From Punica granatum (Eukaryota > Streptophyta > Magnoliopsida > Myrtales > Lythraceae): a stretch of 64,000 nt of DNA. Below, piece by piece: positions 12,140-26,806 of the stretch (position 1 is its first letter; the number at the start of each line of letters is the position of its first letter). Below the pieces are notes generated by a model, which was not told the DNA's origin, searched no databases, and saw only the letters and a program-made list of their open reading frames with translations. Location: the NCBI RefSeq assembly GCF_007655135.1, contig NC_045129.1:2232001-2296000 (forward strand), given 5' to 3'. The position numbers and the translations under genes were made by a program.

Positions 12140-14503
12140 TTAGTCGGTATCCTCACCTGGTGTCGTCATCCCATATTTGCCTGCATTCTTGGGCCGCCAC
12201 TCGGTCCTACCCCTCACGATTTCAGCCCCATCCTCGAGCCGGAGAAGGTGCTGGCACTGTGCCCCTCCTTCATTTTCTAGGTGATCGACAGCGGTGAGGG
12301 ACTGGAGCACACTGTCCCTTCCACATTCCCGCCTGTACTCCAGGGTGAGGGCAGATAGCTCCTGGGTCTCCAAGATCTCCGCCGGAGCACTCTGCAACAA
12401 GTATCGACATAATTTTGTTTATGAAACTGCAATTTTCCAACGGATTTATGCGATAATGTTAAGCAAAGGTTTACAAAAATTTCGGCCTGTATTAATTGAG
12501 TGAATTTTAGAGGATAATTCTCGAGAGCTAGAAGTTACCTGGGACATCTAATCCATTTTATTTTATATTATGATAAAACATAAAGATTCATCCAGCATAT
12601 TTTAATTTACATACCTCGAGAATCCACCCAATGTACTTCACGTTGTTCACGTGCTGGTTGACATCCAAGTCATTCCACCTTGGCTGCAAGACATGAAGAG
12701 GAGCATTTGTTCTGTGACGAGAATGTAACATTGCATAAACAGATGAAGACTTTCATGCTGAAAAATGCTGACTTACAGCTAGACCCTTGCGGATGAAGTC
12801 TGCTGTGTCCTCATCCAACTTGCGCAATTTCCGATCATCCTCTTCAATGACTGGAGCGGAGTCCACAAAATGTGGCTCTATCTCATTTCGAACTTCATCT
12901 GGAATTTTTGATAATTTTCTTGTCTTTTTATTCATCATGACCCACACACTGCGAAATATCAGCGCGATATAACTCAACTTTTAATATAAAACCTGTCAAT
13001 TGACTGCTATTGCAGAGCTGTATGATCAGAAAATTCGAGTGTATGATCAGAAAATTCATGGAGGTAAACTGTGAGTCAAAACATCCTACCTTGATGCTCT
13101 TGTCAGAATTTCTCCCGTTTCGCAATCGCTAATCAGCCAATCACGACGCATGCCATTTTTTCCCGACCTGGAGACCCAAGTATTGACTTCGACAGTATCA
13201 CCCCTGTCATATATAGATTACAGTCTATCAGGTCCAACAAAATAAATGAGAATCATAGTCGTTGGATTGGAGTGAAACTTCTGAGGACATTAAACCGACT
13301 TGCTAGGCATGAAAATCATCATTAGGTCTCAGTATACTATGATTAAGAGTATAGTAGTCAATGCAGAAACAATGCTACACCCATTGTCGACAAGCACAAA
13401 AAAACTTAACTAAAATCGAAAGAGCATCTAGGAAAACCAAAGATGAACAAACTGGTGCTACAACTCACCAAGTAGGGTAGCGATTCACTAAGACCTGCAT
13501 TTTGGCCACGACCCAAATGAGGTTCCTCTTATACATCTCAGGAGTACGACCAAAGCCATCATTGAGAAGCCCAGCACTTTTAACATGATTGAGAGCTGTT
13601 TCCTGTAAATACCATAGAACAAAGACAACAAAAATTTAGCTTAAAACATAACAAGCCAATGCAAGTATGTAAACACAAACTAAAACCTTAAAATAGTCCA
13701 TAGTTATCATTTATTAAACTTTCCTAGTGTTCTATTTGATGAGCGAGTATTCTGTTTCGCAAGTTTAAAACACATGAGGGGTCCTTCCTTCCTAGTTTTT
13801 TATGAGAGATAAACAAGTTACATGTTTTCTCATGAATTATGACATAAGCTGCGTTAGTGAAAGGAACGCATCCCTTTCTCTTGGCTAACTCTCCATATAT
13901 ATATATATATATTTTTTTTATTTTATTTTTTTTGGGGAGCGCCAAGTACAACTCAGTTACTGCACAATAGCATTTCCAGTGAATCAAATAGACTAAACTG
14001 GGCATCAATACCTGCAAATGGTTCATCAAAGTCTCTATAGATGCAGTACGATCAGCGCCTATTTCATATGACCTAATAGAAAAATTCTGCCGGAAGACAA
14101 GCCCGTCCTGAACAATCCTTCCCAACCCAAATGGGTCCACGAGCATGTCAGGCCTCTTGGGTTTCCAATCAAGCATCATCCACTGCTTCTCAGCTGCCAA
14201 GAAGACAGTTGTAATTGCAGCAAGAAGCATACTCCAATCGGGCAACTGGTTAATGAAAGTCCGAGGGGGAGGGGACGGCGCATCCTCCTGAGTCTTAAGG
14301 CCAGCTGACTTTAGACCAACCGAGGAGCCGTTTATCTTAGGAGGGGCATGAGCATTTGCCTTGACCTGCAAGCCACCGTTGGAGGTCGATTTGGGCTTCA
14401 GGGGGCTCAACCTCGAGGGCCCATTCCCAAGCTTTCCGGGTTTTGGGGAGGTGTCCGGGGAAGGAACCGGAAAGAATGCAGAACTCGCAGCACTCGCCAC
14501 CAT
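12140..14503 (-). CDS. FATB: Palmitoyl-ACP thioesterase, plastid (FATB)
   Basis: The enzyme releases saturated fatty acids, mainly palmitate, from acyl carrier protein in the plastid stroma. Six coding exons: 14503-14012, 13602-13469, 13203-13090, 12948-12777, 12683-12615 and 12391-12140. All phases agree and the product is 410 aa, close to the usual FATB length. Residues 1 to about 60 are a Ser/Pro-rich transit peptide; LPDWSMLLAA (87-96) starts the hydrophobic anchor typical of FATB rather than FATA. Hot-dog repeats follow. Active-site residues match the family spacing: Asp311, Asn313 and His315 in DLDVNQHVNN, and Glu349-Cys350 in YRREC. The ATG at 14503 gives the expected MVASAASSAFFPVP start; the frame upstream of it is a 5'-UTR intron (15212-14513). 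No key residue is missing. Confidence 0.97.
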
Positions 14504-14512
14504 GATCTTCAC

Positions 14513-15212
14513 CTGCAAATCAAAAGGGTCGATCATCAGTCCCTCTAAATAAATTAAAACGAAAAGGGTCCTCTACCAAACAAATAATCAAAATATTGAT
14601 GCTTTCGGCAGAGGACAGGACATCAACTTATCAATGTAACATGATTTTCAGGACAGCTAAAAGGCTCGGTTCAGATTGTGACAAGAATTCTCATTGACAG
14701 GAAAGGGAAGAAAACCTTAAAAATACATAGGGTGTTGATTCAACCCCGCTCAGTGCTATACAGGGGAAACGGTACTCATGAATCCTCCGAGAAAATTAGA
14801 AAAAAAAAATTGGAAGAATTGTTAAAGAACAAATATTTAGAAGAGAGGGGAACATTCATCATATGTTCATCCAGCAAAAAAAGGTATTCCTTTTCCTATG
14901 GCTATCAAAATCCCGACCACAAAAAACAGACAGAAAGCCAGAGAAGAACAAAAGAACAATGGGACCTTGACATCATGAGAAATGATCAGAGAACCAGAAA
15001 TGTTCCGCCATTTCGCAGATCTAACAAGGAGACAGCAACCCCAGCAAGGAAAGAGAAAAGAAAAGGGCAAACTTTTATGAGCAGGGGATGCAGCAGATCT
15101 CTACCCAATCGGCAAACTCAAGATGGACCCTGAATTTCCAACCCGCAGAGGAAGAAAAACGGGACAAGAGGAGAGATTTTGCTTGGAAAAATGTTGCAGT
15201 GAATTCCCCTAC
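14513..15212 (-). other. 5'-UTR intron of FATB
   Basis: On the minus strand a donor (CTTCAG/GTAGGG, exon end 15213) and an acceptor (TTTGCAG/GTGAAG, exon start 14512) bracket this 700-base interval, nine bases before the start codon. A leader intron is a known feature of plant FATB genes. A 151-codon plus-strand open frame inside it (14678-15133) is lysine-rich and resembles nothing. Confidence 0.7.
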
Positions 15213-15357
15213 CTGAAGGGCGGGACGAATGGCGACAAATACAGCTCAACAAATGCGGGAAAAAAGAGGAAAGCTTTCCCAGGAGGAACAACAAGCTAGG
15301 CTACAGAGTCATTCTGGGGATCAAGTTTTCTTCCTCCTCCCGCGAATTTGCGTTCCT

Positions 15358-15361
<4 letters not shown>

Positions 15362-15397
<36 letters not shown>
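15362..15397. repeat. (GA)18 microsatellite in the FATB leader
   Basis: On the minus strand this is a (CT)n run between the likely TATA box (15469-15476) and the leader exon end (15213), so it should be transcribed in the 5' UTR. CT-rich tracts just downstream of the start site are common in plant promoters. Confidence 0.9.
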
Positions 15398-15399
<2 letters not shown>

Positions 15400-15468
15400 T
15401 TTATGGCGACAGCGAATCGAAGGGTGGCAGGCTGGCAGGCAGGGGAGATTTTCGTTTCTCGGAGGCCA

Positions 15469-15476
15469 TTTATATA
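15469..15476 (-). promoter_or_regulatory. Probable TATA box of FATB
   Basis: Reads TATATAAA on the minus strand, about 255 bases upstream of the leader exon end. The position and the CT-rich stretch after it fit a plant core promoter. Confidence 0.5.
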
Positions 15477-15479
15477 TGT

Positions 15480-17731
15480 GGGGCCGTCTTCTTCGCGGCG
15501 GAACACAACACAACAATATTAATTTGGATTTGTCGAATGAAACCCTTCCTTTCCTCGTGCCGGTCACATTATTAAGAATTTGTTGAACTCAGTTTCTTCT
15601 CGATTAAGATCGAGGCCGATGGATCCCGTAAAGTATACGAGTTCACTAATTGTGGTATCTAATCTTATAAACTCTATAATTCGATCTGATATCGTATAAA
15701 ATTTTCAATTAACTTACAAGTTATACCAAATTTCTTACAAACTCCTAGTTTTCTATTTCGATTTTTCACACGGTATTTGACTCTCAACAAATTAGAAATA
15801 CAAAAAACCTTACTAACGAGAATCTTAATTTTCAATGTGTGTCCACTGCATCAATATACTGCTTCCTCAAAAATTAGGTAGATTTACATGGTGTTCGCTT
15901 AGTAAAGCGCCCTACGTAACTTCTCGGGTTATCGTCCGTCGGGTTCGATCTGACAATTTCTTATTCTTCGGAGAGATCCGTATAGGTTTGTATTGTGCAA
16001 ATTCGATTCAACGAGATAAAAAGGAAAACATGGCCAAAAAGTAACCGGAAGGTCCAAAAAACGTCGATTATGGTATTAATATTGCGACGCTAGTACTTGT
16101 GTCATGATAGATGCTTCTTTAACTCGGGCTAGGTAATGTTTTACGAACCAAATGAACGTTCTATTAATCTTGTCATGCAACTTATGGAACGCAACTTAGG
16201 TTAGTCTACGCGTATCGAGCTCTCCATCGTAGTTCGATGTTGAACTGCTCCGAATATTTACTGTTAATGTACCCCCTTCGAAGCGGGCCTACGACCAGCC
16301 ATATAATTCCCCTCTAACCGATCTTTAATTAAATTTTCTTGTCAGCTGTCCAGAAATTTCGAGAGCGCTTTTTAGACTTTTGGGATACACATGACGTAGG
16401 TGAAGGCTGATGCTTGGGAGAAAGTTAGGCATATTCAAATTGGATTCCTCTTAGTCTTGGTGGCACTTTGCCTGATATGGACAATTGTCTTTGAAGCTTC
16501 CTTTCCTACAAGAAATAGGTAAAAATACCGATATCGCACAAGGAACCATAGATTGGATCATGTCATATTAGACCCATAGATTGGGTCCTGTCATATTAGA
16601 CCGGAACTCGATTAGTGAGGGAGGAGGAATTTAACGTGACAACATCACGTGTTTATCTTCGACAGTCGGGGGATGGAAGATTATGGGGTTGCCCACACAA
16701 CACAAAGTGGGCAGGCGGAATCATCACAACTAATTGATTTGTGGGCAGGCCGGCCTCTCAATTGGTTCGGTTTCATTCAATTCCTTCATCTACAGTTGGA
16801 GAAAGATCGTAGTCATAGTCATATGTGTAGAGGAAGCCATTAACGGGCCCACACGAACAACTCCGGACGCCGTGCTACGAGGCATTGCCCGAGGTTACAA
16901 GCTCTCATAAAGATCAGTTACGTCTGGTTTAGTCACGCTCGAAACTTCGCATTCAGTGGAACATTGGAAGGGTAAAAGAAATCTATTCTTAGTCATCCTT
17001 CCTTTGGTGGGTGACCGTTGAACGACAAACGGCCCAAAAAGAAATTAAATTTGGACCATACAGTTCCATCCCAAACTCGATAACGATCACGTTTCCATCT
17101 CAACTCTGTTTTTTGTATGTTTTTGTTCACCTAATTTCTCATTGTCTGGCCAATGAAAGAACACAAGTTGCCATGGCCATCGGACTAGACCAAGTCAATG
17201 CTCAAGCGATGTTTAGTCTCGATTAATAGGCTGAGTGCACTACGAGACCTCACCAAAAAAAAGTACTCATAGTTTGTCTCTGAGAAAAGAAAGTTCCATC
17301 TCCGAAAAATTTCACAAAGCCAATGAACCTTTTCTCGAACTCATAACTAAGAATAGCATATCTCCTCGAAGTGGGAACACAGATTAACCCCCCAAAACGG
17401 ATGATTTAATTTAAAGAGGAACTGATACAATGTACATACACAAAATTCACTCTGCTATATATGATCAATCAAGAAATCAGAAACCTCAATTTACACGAAA
17501 AAGGTTGAGTCTTCTTTACAGCGGTGAGAGTGAGAAGAAAAAGAATAGCTTTCCCCGTTCGAAGTCGTAAGAGATAAACTGCAAATGCCATGCCGATCTA
17601 TCCCCGAGGTACGGTGTAGGGAGAAAAGGAGAACAAACTCAAAAGTCCTTACCCAAAGCCGGAACAGAACCTGTACAGTGTGCTATAATACTACAGGAGG
17701 GTGAGGCTTTTGCCCCCTCCTTTCCTTCTCT
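15480..17731. other. Intergenic region between FATB promoter and GRV2 3' end
   Basis: No gene is recognised. Short open frames (for example 15835-16044, 16649-16843, 17011-17226) show no family signature. A tandem repeat of about 28 bp, two copies, lies near 16546-16603 (units start CATAGATTGG and end TATTAGACC). The last few hundred bases before 17732 are probably GRV2 3' UTR. Confidence 0.5.
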
Positions 17732-20700
17732 TTACAGATGGAAGATGTCTTCATTCCCATTCGAGTAAGAAGGGGATGATGAGGAAGGTGGTTTTGCAGG
17801 CTGGGGAGGTGGAGCTGTGAGGGCATAAGTGAGTCGGGATGAGGAGTTCTCGATCAAACCGGCCACTCCCGCAGCAGACTGAGCGTTCGAGGGAAGGAAG
17901 AGGTCGTGCTTTTGGTCTTTGTATGCGCTCCAAACCTGCAAAAAGATTCGAGAAATACAAAAAGTACCATCAGGATCCAGAGATTAGCCGTTACAGCAGA
18001 GATTCTATCTCTACCCTACACGCAAACTCAAAAAGATTCCCTCCTAATAAGATTTATGGGTTATGATCATCAATTAATATGAAAGTGCATAGACCAAAGC
18101 AGCGCCAGACATTTGATGGGTATATAATGGAATGCAGCAACTACTAGCACTTCAGACTATCCGTCAGCCAAATTTATACTTACTTCAGATGAATCCAGTA
18201 TCTCGCGAACTTTAGTACAATGGGCCCCTTCCGTCGCAAATGCATGCAAAACCTGAAGGAGAAGAAATTCAGATTAAGGTACATTAAGGTACATGGATTA
18301 AGCATCAGTGCTTATATAATTATCGGTAAATAAGAGGCAGCAAAATCGCAGAACTCTAAATAAAATATACAGTAATCGCTCTGACCTCTATTGCGAGAAC
18401 CCTCCCTATAGATGCTTCCGATTCATTCCACTTCATTTGAGCACTGAGTCCATTTCTTCCTCCAGCTCTCCAGTCGAGGAGCCCTAGAAGTACCTCAACA
18501 AGACCAACTCTGCAAATATCCCACAATCAGGAACTGTGCCAATGAAAGGCATTCTTGATCGAGTAAGGCCGGGTAAGTATTAGTCCAACAAAACTTACTT
18601 GAGTCCTTGCGCCACCAGTGCATCCCTAGCCCGATTTCCAGCAACTACAACACGTTTTAGTGTCTCCAGGGCCAATATGCTTCCGCCCTGCCAGCCAATT
18701 GCCTTCATTAGAAGTGGCACAACCTGCAACACAAGATGGTAGATAAAACCTGTCAGGACATTCATCCACCGATGTGTCCTAGTTTACGTGGATCCCAAAG
18801 TAGCAGAAGTTAAATCTCAATAACAAATAACTCTGTACATGCATGCCCCAGTATATGAGTACATCCATGCATGACATATACGCGCAAGCACATACAAATA
18901 ATCAAGCATACAAGATATACCTGTGGCGTCCCAACGCTAGTTGCTGCCATAGCTTCGGCGCAAGTAGTACTGGCTGCAAGTTGATGTAAAACACGTAAGC
19001 AGCTGAGACGGACCCGCTCTCGAGGAGTCTGAGTGGGCTGTCCCGACCCATCCTCGGGCTCATGTCCTCTGTCTGCATAATGGCCATTATTCACTTCTGT
19101 TGATGACATCGCTTCTCTTCTTCCCTCATAGGCAACAGCAGAAACAAGCTTGGGCACGTAACCAAGATACCCCACATGATCGGCTAGTGCAGGGTGGACC
19201 CGCAGTAGAGAAACCAGAGCTGCCGATAAAAGCAAGGGAAGCTCAGGGTCCACTTGTGTTTCATAGTGTGTTGCAGCAATCGCTGATAGGTACTGATCCA
19301 GTAGACCTTCCAGGAACCTCTTTGGGTTTCTGAGTGGGAACTTGGGATCTTTCAAGAACAGCCTCACGTAGATCCCACCGACCTGCACAACAACAACTGC
19401 ACTTAGCTCACAGGCAGGATTTAAGACCTAAAAGCACTAATCTTGGGCGGATGTGGCCCTTTAAATTTGAAAAAGAGTCACGTAGATGGTTTCTTGGATA
19501 GGGAGAAAAACAGAAACTAGGGCAGTCAGTTTGGAACTCTACTTAATGATACATGCAACTGCACATTTTCTTACCGCTTCTAGAAGGTGATTTTGAAACC
19601 CAAGAGGGAAATGAGGTCCTGTGAGGCTTAAGATTTATGTGTAATAGAGATCAAGTACACACCTGTGGCTCATCTCTCATTTCCTGCTGCCCTGATGCCT
19701 GCTCCGGGACATCCCAATCAACGACACGACCCTTCATTTGCTCTCTATAAAGGTCCGATGCCATGGTAGAAATCTGTGCAGATAAAGAAGTTGCCATGGC
19801 AGGTGTCCACACGAGTTCTGGTGTCTCTGTCGTTTGCTCGAGGGCAGACACAACAGCCTCACCTGGTCCATCCCTGATTATCGAAATGAGACCATCTGGA
19901 AGAAACCTTCCCAGGGTAATTGCCACCCGGGGACCATGCATTGGCTGCCCAAGAAGCTTTCCCAACAAGGAGGCCGCCGTTGCTCTTTGCTGCAATGCTA
20001 TCTCTTCTGCACGAGACCATTTATATCATTGATATGAGGTGACATCTGACATGTATCTTTGTATCTATACAAATAGAGAGAGTACGCCAATTTCCCCTTC
20101 GTTTTCACTTGACCACACCCTATCCCCATTCTCTCTCTAAAATGAGCATTCGTACTTCACACAAGTTACCTCAACCAATTTCAAGACAATTTTTTCTCTG
20201 CGAGAGAATTTGAAAGGGCAACTTGGCACTATAGAATGTCAACTCATTTATATATCAGCGAGTGAGAAGTATCTCAGACATATCTAGCTGTAAAATAAAA
20301 GCAGAAGTTTGAAAAAGGTACATTTTTACCTTGCTGAGGCAGGAGAAGCTCTAAAATGTAGACCACTCCACCATGTTTTGCAGCTGCCCAAGCAAGCTCA
20401 GGAGTGCTTGCCAATGCATAGAGAACATGGAGAACTCCCTCACGGCATTTGGGAGCAGAATGGAGCATCTGCAATAGGAGGAGGAGACTTGATCCATCTG
20501 CCACCATAGCCTCCAAGCAAGGGGCATATGCTGTTAGAAGAGACAGTACACTTAAGCAGAGCAAAGGAATGTCTGTGTCAGAGACAGCAGCTACAGAGAA
20601 GCACTCAAAGATTGGTAATAGCTTCTCTTTAATTGAAAATATCGATGCCAAATTCGGGTTGTTCCTGAGTAAGTTCTGCAATTAGGAGGAAAAAACAAAA

Positions 20701-23700
20701 GCCAATTATTAGATTTGTTTCTCTAATAAGTATTTAAAACAGTGAATTATCTACTTAGTGCTGGAACATATGGAAAACCTACCCGAAGAGATGTTAATCC
20801 AAATCGAAGGTTCTTGACCAAAAGCAGTTCCTCTTTTTCTATCACTTGTCCTTCTGCACCTGATGACTCGGGAGTTACATTCTGAGAATCAACTGATCCA
20901 TCAGTCCTCTCACCTTCAATTTCAAGTTCCGTAGGAGTAGGGCCGCTATTATCACCTTCACTGGAAATATTTAAATCTGCAGCAGACTCACTTCGCACAA
21001 GATGGGATATAAAGTCGATAAGAGCGAGACAGAAAGCTTCTGGTTCACTGATCTCGAAGTCAGGCTGATCATTGTAGACCCTCAGGTAAACTTGGCCGAC
21101 ATATAGTTCTTTTGACAATGCTTTGTAAGCAAATGCATGTGATTCCTTCAAATCATATGAACCATCGGGACCTTGAGCTGCTCGTTGTTGGTCCACAAAT
21201 TTCAAGAGTTCTGCTCGAGTTGAGGAGTTCCAAATAATCTAGCACCAACCATAAATCAATTCTCAGAAAGATGTCCTAAACATTGATAAAAAAATAGATA
21301 AAATAGCAACCATTATTCTGCAGATAACCTACTTCAGGCTCTACTGCTTTCATATTTCTTTTCACTTATCAATGACTCAAAATTAAGTCTTGCTGAGAGA
21401 TGGCATCAGGAATTTGCCATCTGGTACAGCACCCGCGCTCTGGTGATTTACAGGTCTGAAAGACAAACTTAAATAGAAAGTTGTGGCCAGAATGCATAAA
21501 ATATAAAAACCTTCAAGAGTGACGCAGTTCCAATACAAGTTAACATGAGATCTATACCTCTGGAGACTCCAAGTTTGTGTTCAAGCGAGATAGTAGATCT
21601 TTAGGTATATAATCTTTCAACAAACTGGCAAGTTTTGGAGTAAGCAAAGCTCTGAGGGCCTCTGCTGCATCCTGATTGTAAGGCGTTGAGTCAGTGCACA
21701 AACCGCTAAGCCTGGACAGGGCCTGTGCAGCTTTAAGAGCGTGCAGATTCTTAGCAATTTGAACGCTAATACCAACACCAGGTGATTCATTTGGTTCAGA
21801 TTCCTCCGCAGTCGAGTCATACTGAAGCAGCAGTGGCAATAGGTACCTAAAATGCCAAAATCAGTGTTATAATGGAAAGCCAAAATGATAGCACGGCAAA
21901 CATATATATTGCCGCATGTTTTCTATTTAAAGTCTCAATTATATGTAGCAATTATATTAATCAATGAACAGGAACATGTTGACTAGTAACTTCCACATTA
22001 TTCGAGCCTAAATACCCTCTCCTTACATTACCAACTTGTGCACTAGCATAGCACTTTCCTTCAAAGTAAGGACCTTGACTGTGCCATGGTCTTTGGTTTG
22101 TTAAGAGTATCAGAACATAAGCTCGTAGTCATTGGCCATGCCCACTTTTACAGCCCAAAATAAAGATTTGAATGAAAAGCTAACGTACCACAGGACACCG
22201 GCCCCCAACAATGCATTTTGCAGCTCAGAAGATACAGAAACATGGGCAATTGTCTGAAGGGCAGCATCAACTGCTCCAGGTACAAGCTCGAGTTCAGTGG
22301 AGTGAACCATGTCCTCAACCAAACCAGGGAACTCAAGCATCTCAGCTCTGGCGCTCTCAAACTGACTTAAGACGGAAAATGTCCGCATCACATTTGTAAC
22401 AATGATTGCAGCAGGTTCATTGGCTGGAGTTGTGGGCTGCACCACGCACATGCATCTTGAGAGGAGGTTAGCAAGGAGCTGGATCCCACCATCTCTTACG
22501 AGTTCTTCACCATTTAGTGAAGATGATGCACACCTAAAAAATCAATCAGATAAATAAGCTCCAGAAGATATCAACTAAATACCATGCAGCCTACCATTAT
22601 ATGCTCTTGACTGCAATAATAAGCATTGAACTCCTCATCTCTTTTGTACAGTTCAACCATATTTACTTAATTTTTTAAGCACAGTCCCCGCTTTTTTTCC
22701 CCCACTTTTGATTTAATATATAACTGTCATATTATAATAACACCAAGGAGTTGCATCCAATACTAGTAAACAGATAAAACAAAGAAGTCAATCACTCAAG
22801 ACTCGAGATCTCCGGTTTACCATAGTGAACATCAAAAAATGAAAAGAGGCATTATGTCGTACTCTAATTTAAAAAACTATTGAACACGTAAGATTTCTCA
22901 CGTTAGCCACAGAAGCTCTGAGGCAGCAACAAGAAGGGGAGCTCTGTCTGAGGACAGGAAATTGTTGTCATCTTGGTCAACTGTAACAGCATTGAGCAGC
23001 ATCGGATAGCCAGCATACTTAAACGGCTCGAGCACATCCCCGTAACGTCTGTATAGGATGCACTGTCCTTTCAATAATAGCAACAACCTCCAAGGCTGTG
23101 GACCTTGCAGTCCTTGCATGGTGGCCTAACACATTCAGCAGTGTTTGATAAGAAATAAAGTGCAATATATATTTTCTCCGTTAATAAAAGAGTATTGGTC
23201 ACACAGTCCAAGGAACAAATTATGCCAATTTAGATGGAACATATATGCATTACAGGAACAAAGACAGCTATCATGTACAGTGACAAAATACCTCGAGGTG
23301 TTAAAAAAAAATCCTAGGCTGAAAGAAATGGAACTAAGCCACACAAATGAAAATCACCCCATTGATACAGCAGCAAGAGATGTTAAGCTATCTTAGCAAT
23401 GTAGTCTAAAGGCTCCCTTATTATATTATAATTTCACAATCCATGTGGTAAGAAATTGTCAGGAGCACATGGTTACCAACCTGAAGACGCTCATAAGCTT
23501 TCTGAACAGCAAGGAACTTCTCCCTTCCTTCGGGATTTTTGTCAGGATGGTATTTCATTGCAAGTTTCCTATACTGACGCTTGAGCTTCTCTTCATCAAT
23601 GTTCTCAATTCGCTTGGAAATGCTAGACATCTCCTCGCTAGCATCAGAAAAAGGCTTCTTGTCATCATTTGATATATCTTCTGGTGAGATCTCTAGTAGT

Positions 23701-26700
23701 TTGCAAGCTTCTTCTTCAGAGAGATCCATGGGTCTTCTCGTTAACTCTTCACGCCACATAACAAGCAACGATTGCAGGAATTCCACGTGTTCAACAATTG
23801 GCCAATGAGGGAACCTGATCTCATCACATAAGTTGCGAAGGTAATATCGGTGACACCACATTTCATCTCTTAGCTCTGGATAAGTCACTGGTGGCATAGG
23901 AGCATATTCATATAAACAATGACAGTGCTGTGAAAGTTTCTGAGGAAAATCACCCAAGTGCTGCAAAACCTGGAACAGATTGAGGAAGAAAAGGTGATAT
24001 GCAACTTTAATCAGTGCCAGGATGATGCTAATACATGCGAGTAAATGCAAAATAAATTACATGCTACCATTGTGGTCCCATAAATTGCTCCAGTACAAAG
24101 AAGCAGAAAGAGGGACAATACATCTTACTTTTGAGTCCTCATTTAACACAGGACAGGGCACCCACTTAGGCTGTGTGAGAGGCCTCAGCTTATGTGGATA
24201 CATGGGTTCATGGACCAAGGTCACTTCCATATAGAGTCACTCACCAAAAAAGAAAAAAAGAAACTTCTAAATTTAAGGTACCTGGCGAATAAGATTTTCT
24301 GCTCGCATTTTATGGGTCCATATAATTTCTGGAGTATCAGAATCAGAAACCATGGCGGCAGCAAATGCAGTAGGCCCACTACGCTCTAATACATACAACA
24401 GTGATTCTGGAAGAAGCCCACCAAGCACGCTTCTTTTTGCTAGTGGCAAAGAAGACGAAACTGCAGCTTCTTCACCTCCATGAAAAGCCTGATGAACATG
24501 AGTTACGGAGAATAGTTGTGCAATCGAAAGAAGATTTGACCCAGGATATGCAAGGGCGAAATAAAATGCCCCCGTGCTGTAAAGTTTAATCATGGCTTTG
24601 GGGTTTCTGGTCACAACAGCCTTCAGCAGAGCAGCTGCACTCTCAACGATACTCGGCTCACCAGAAAGCATAGCCTAAAATTTTGGCAAAAACCATAATG
24701 ATATTATGAATGGCATTATTTGAATAATCAATAAAAAGGATATACGTCCACCTCCAACCTCACTAACTCTTCAATCCAACTGCATAGTACTCTAGAAAAC
24801 AAAGATGAGGAAACTATTCCCAGATCCAATAAAAGATGAAGAAGTTCACAAGATAATCAGGCTTGTACCGCATTCATCCTACTTTCCACACTCAAAATGT
24901 TCTGTCACAAGAATTGCAGTCTCAATCTGGTATAACAATACACCTAAAAGTACTTTTGATGGTTCTAAAATACCAATGCAAAAAGATTTATTTATGATTG
25001 AAATGTTTGCTTTCCCTTCCCGTTTCAAATTTCAATGATACATGATACAAAGGAAAAGAGCAGAACATGCCATATTTTAAAACATGGGCTTTAAAAACCT
25101 AATGTGATCTCAACAGTTATCAAAGACATGACATCCATTATCTTGTTTTCAGCTTATCAGAAGAAGCTGCCCAGAAGATTCTCCAAGATTAGCCCTTTCC
25201 TGAAAATTTAAGATAATTCCTTACCTTGTCTATTATTTTCTGGTTCTCTTTTCTTACTAGAGAAACTTATTTTCTGCACCCATGACCCGCCATGTATTTT
25301 TAATTTACTTTCATATAAATTAGTTATCCGTTAAAGAGAATTTGTTGTAGTATATCCAATAGGGTTTATTGCACCATATAGCCTAACGTTGATAGATATT
25401 CTTAAATCTATCCCGACGTCATTTTTTTGCCTGAGATATCCCAACGTTGTTATTTTTGTTTTACCATCTAGCCCCTGGGGGATAGATGGTGACATCAAAC
25501 TAGCAACGTTGGGATAGGCAAAAAAACAACGTTGGGCTAGAACTAAGAATTCCTTCAAACGTTAGGCTATATGGTGCAATTAATCCTATCCAATAAAAGT
25601 ACGCATAACATGATAAAATGACTATATAAGCCGTCAATCCAACATACCTGAGCAATATGTGGAAGACAGCGCTGACTTGACAAGATCCGTTTCACTCGAG
25701 GAGTTGGAGTGACCAACTCTCCAGCATCATCTATATCAGAATGAGCAGATACCATGCTATGCAAAATGGACACCGCTGCCTCCCCAACCTACACATTAAT
25801 TGATGTTGTGAGATCAGTGTTGGAATGAAGCAAATATCCCAGACTGGTTAAAAGATAAAAACTAAATAAAGATACACAATAAATAAAACAGATGACTCAA
25901 GTATGCATGAAAATTATGGTATCATATGCAAATTCAGTATGAGTCAAACTAGATCACTAATACAAGCAACTCTGATCATCGAAGATGAGGGTTAGCAATC
26001 CATCAGACTATAAATGTTGCGCATAAAAACAACACATCCTAAGTTAGATTTTATACTTTCCGATAATAGGATGAAAGAATTCCTGCAAATCATAACATCT
26101 AATTGCATTCAACAAGGTTACTAATCTCTGTGTCAGTATAGGCAAAACTAACGACAAATGAGCAAGAAGCTCTGATATAGCCACTTTAATCTCCATATAA
26201 GATGATTACCTGTGTGGTTGTCAGAACGGGAACTCGAATAGTTAATGCCCAACGTAGCTCACGAATATCACGTAATCTCTTCCAATCGAGCATGCCAGAA
26301 GCCCAACATCTAGTCGTCCAATCAATAGCTTTCTTTGACCAGAACCTTCTTATAGCATCCTTTTCTACGGGTCCAACTTGTGCCCCTTCTTTGTCGATAA
26401 ACATCCACTCCTTGAGAGGTTCCATAAAAGCTGTAGCTGCTATCAAATTGGACTGTAGAGGAATAGCTGTCCTCTCTGATGCTTCATGAACCACAGTCAA
26501 AAGATCTACAGCTAATACACACCCACCAACCAAGACGCAAGCCTCGACATTTGATAAAACCTTCATGAGAGCCTACACATAAGTATATACAAGAAAAGCA
26601 TAAATACTCCAAGATTAGGAAGAAATAAAATAATTACCAGGTAATTGACATAAAGGAAGGAAAGAAAGATGCAACTCCCAACGACATCAGCATGGCGATT

Positions 26701-26753
26701 TTGCTTTCTGTTTTTTCCCCTGGGTTTTATTCTCTTTGGACATGACTGTAAGT

Positions 26754-26806
<53 letters not shown>

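Noticed and set aside
14678..15133. 151-codon plus-strand open frame
   Set aside because: It lies in the FATB 5'-UTR intron on the opposite strand, is lysine-rich and low-complexity, and matches no family.
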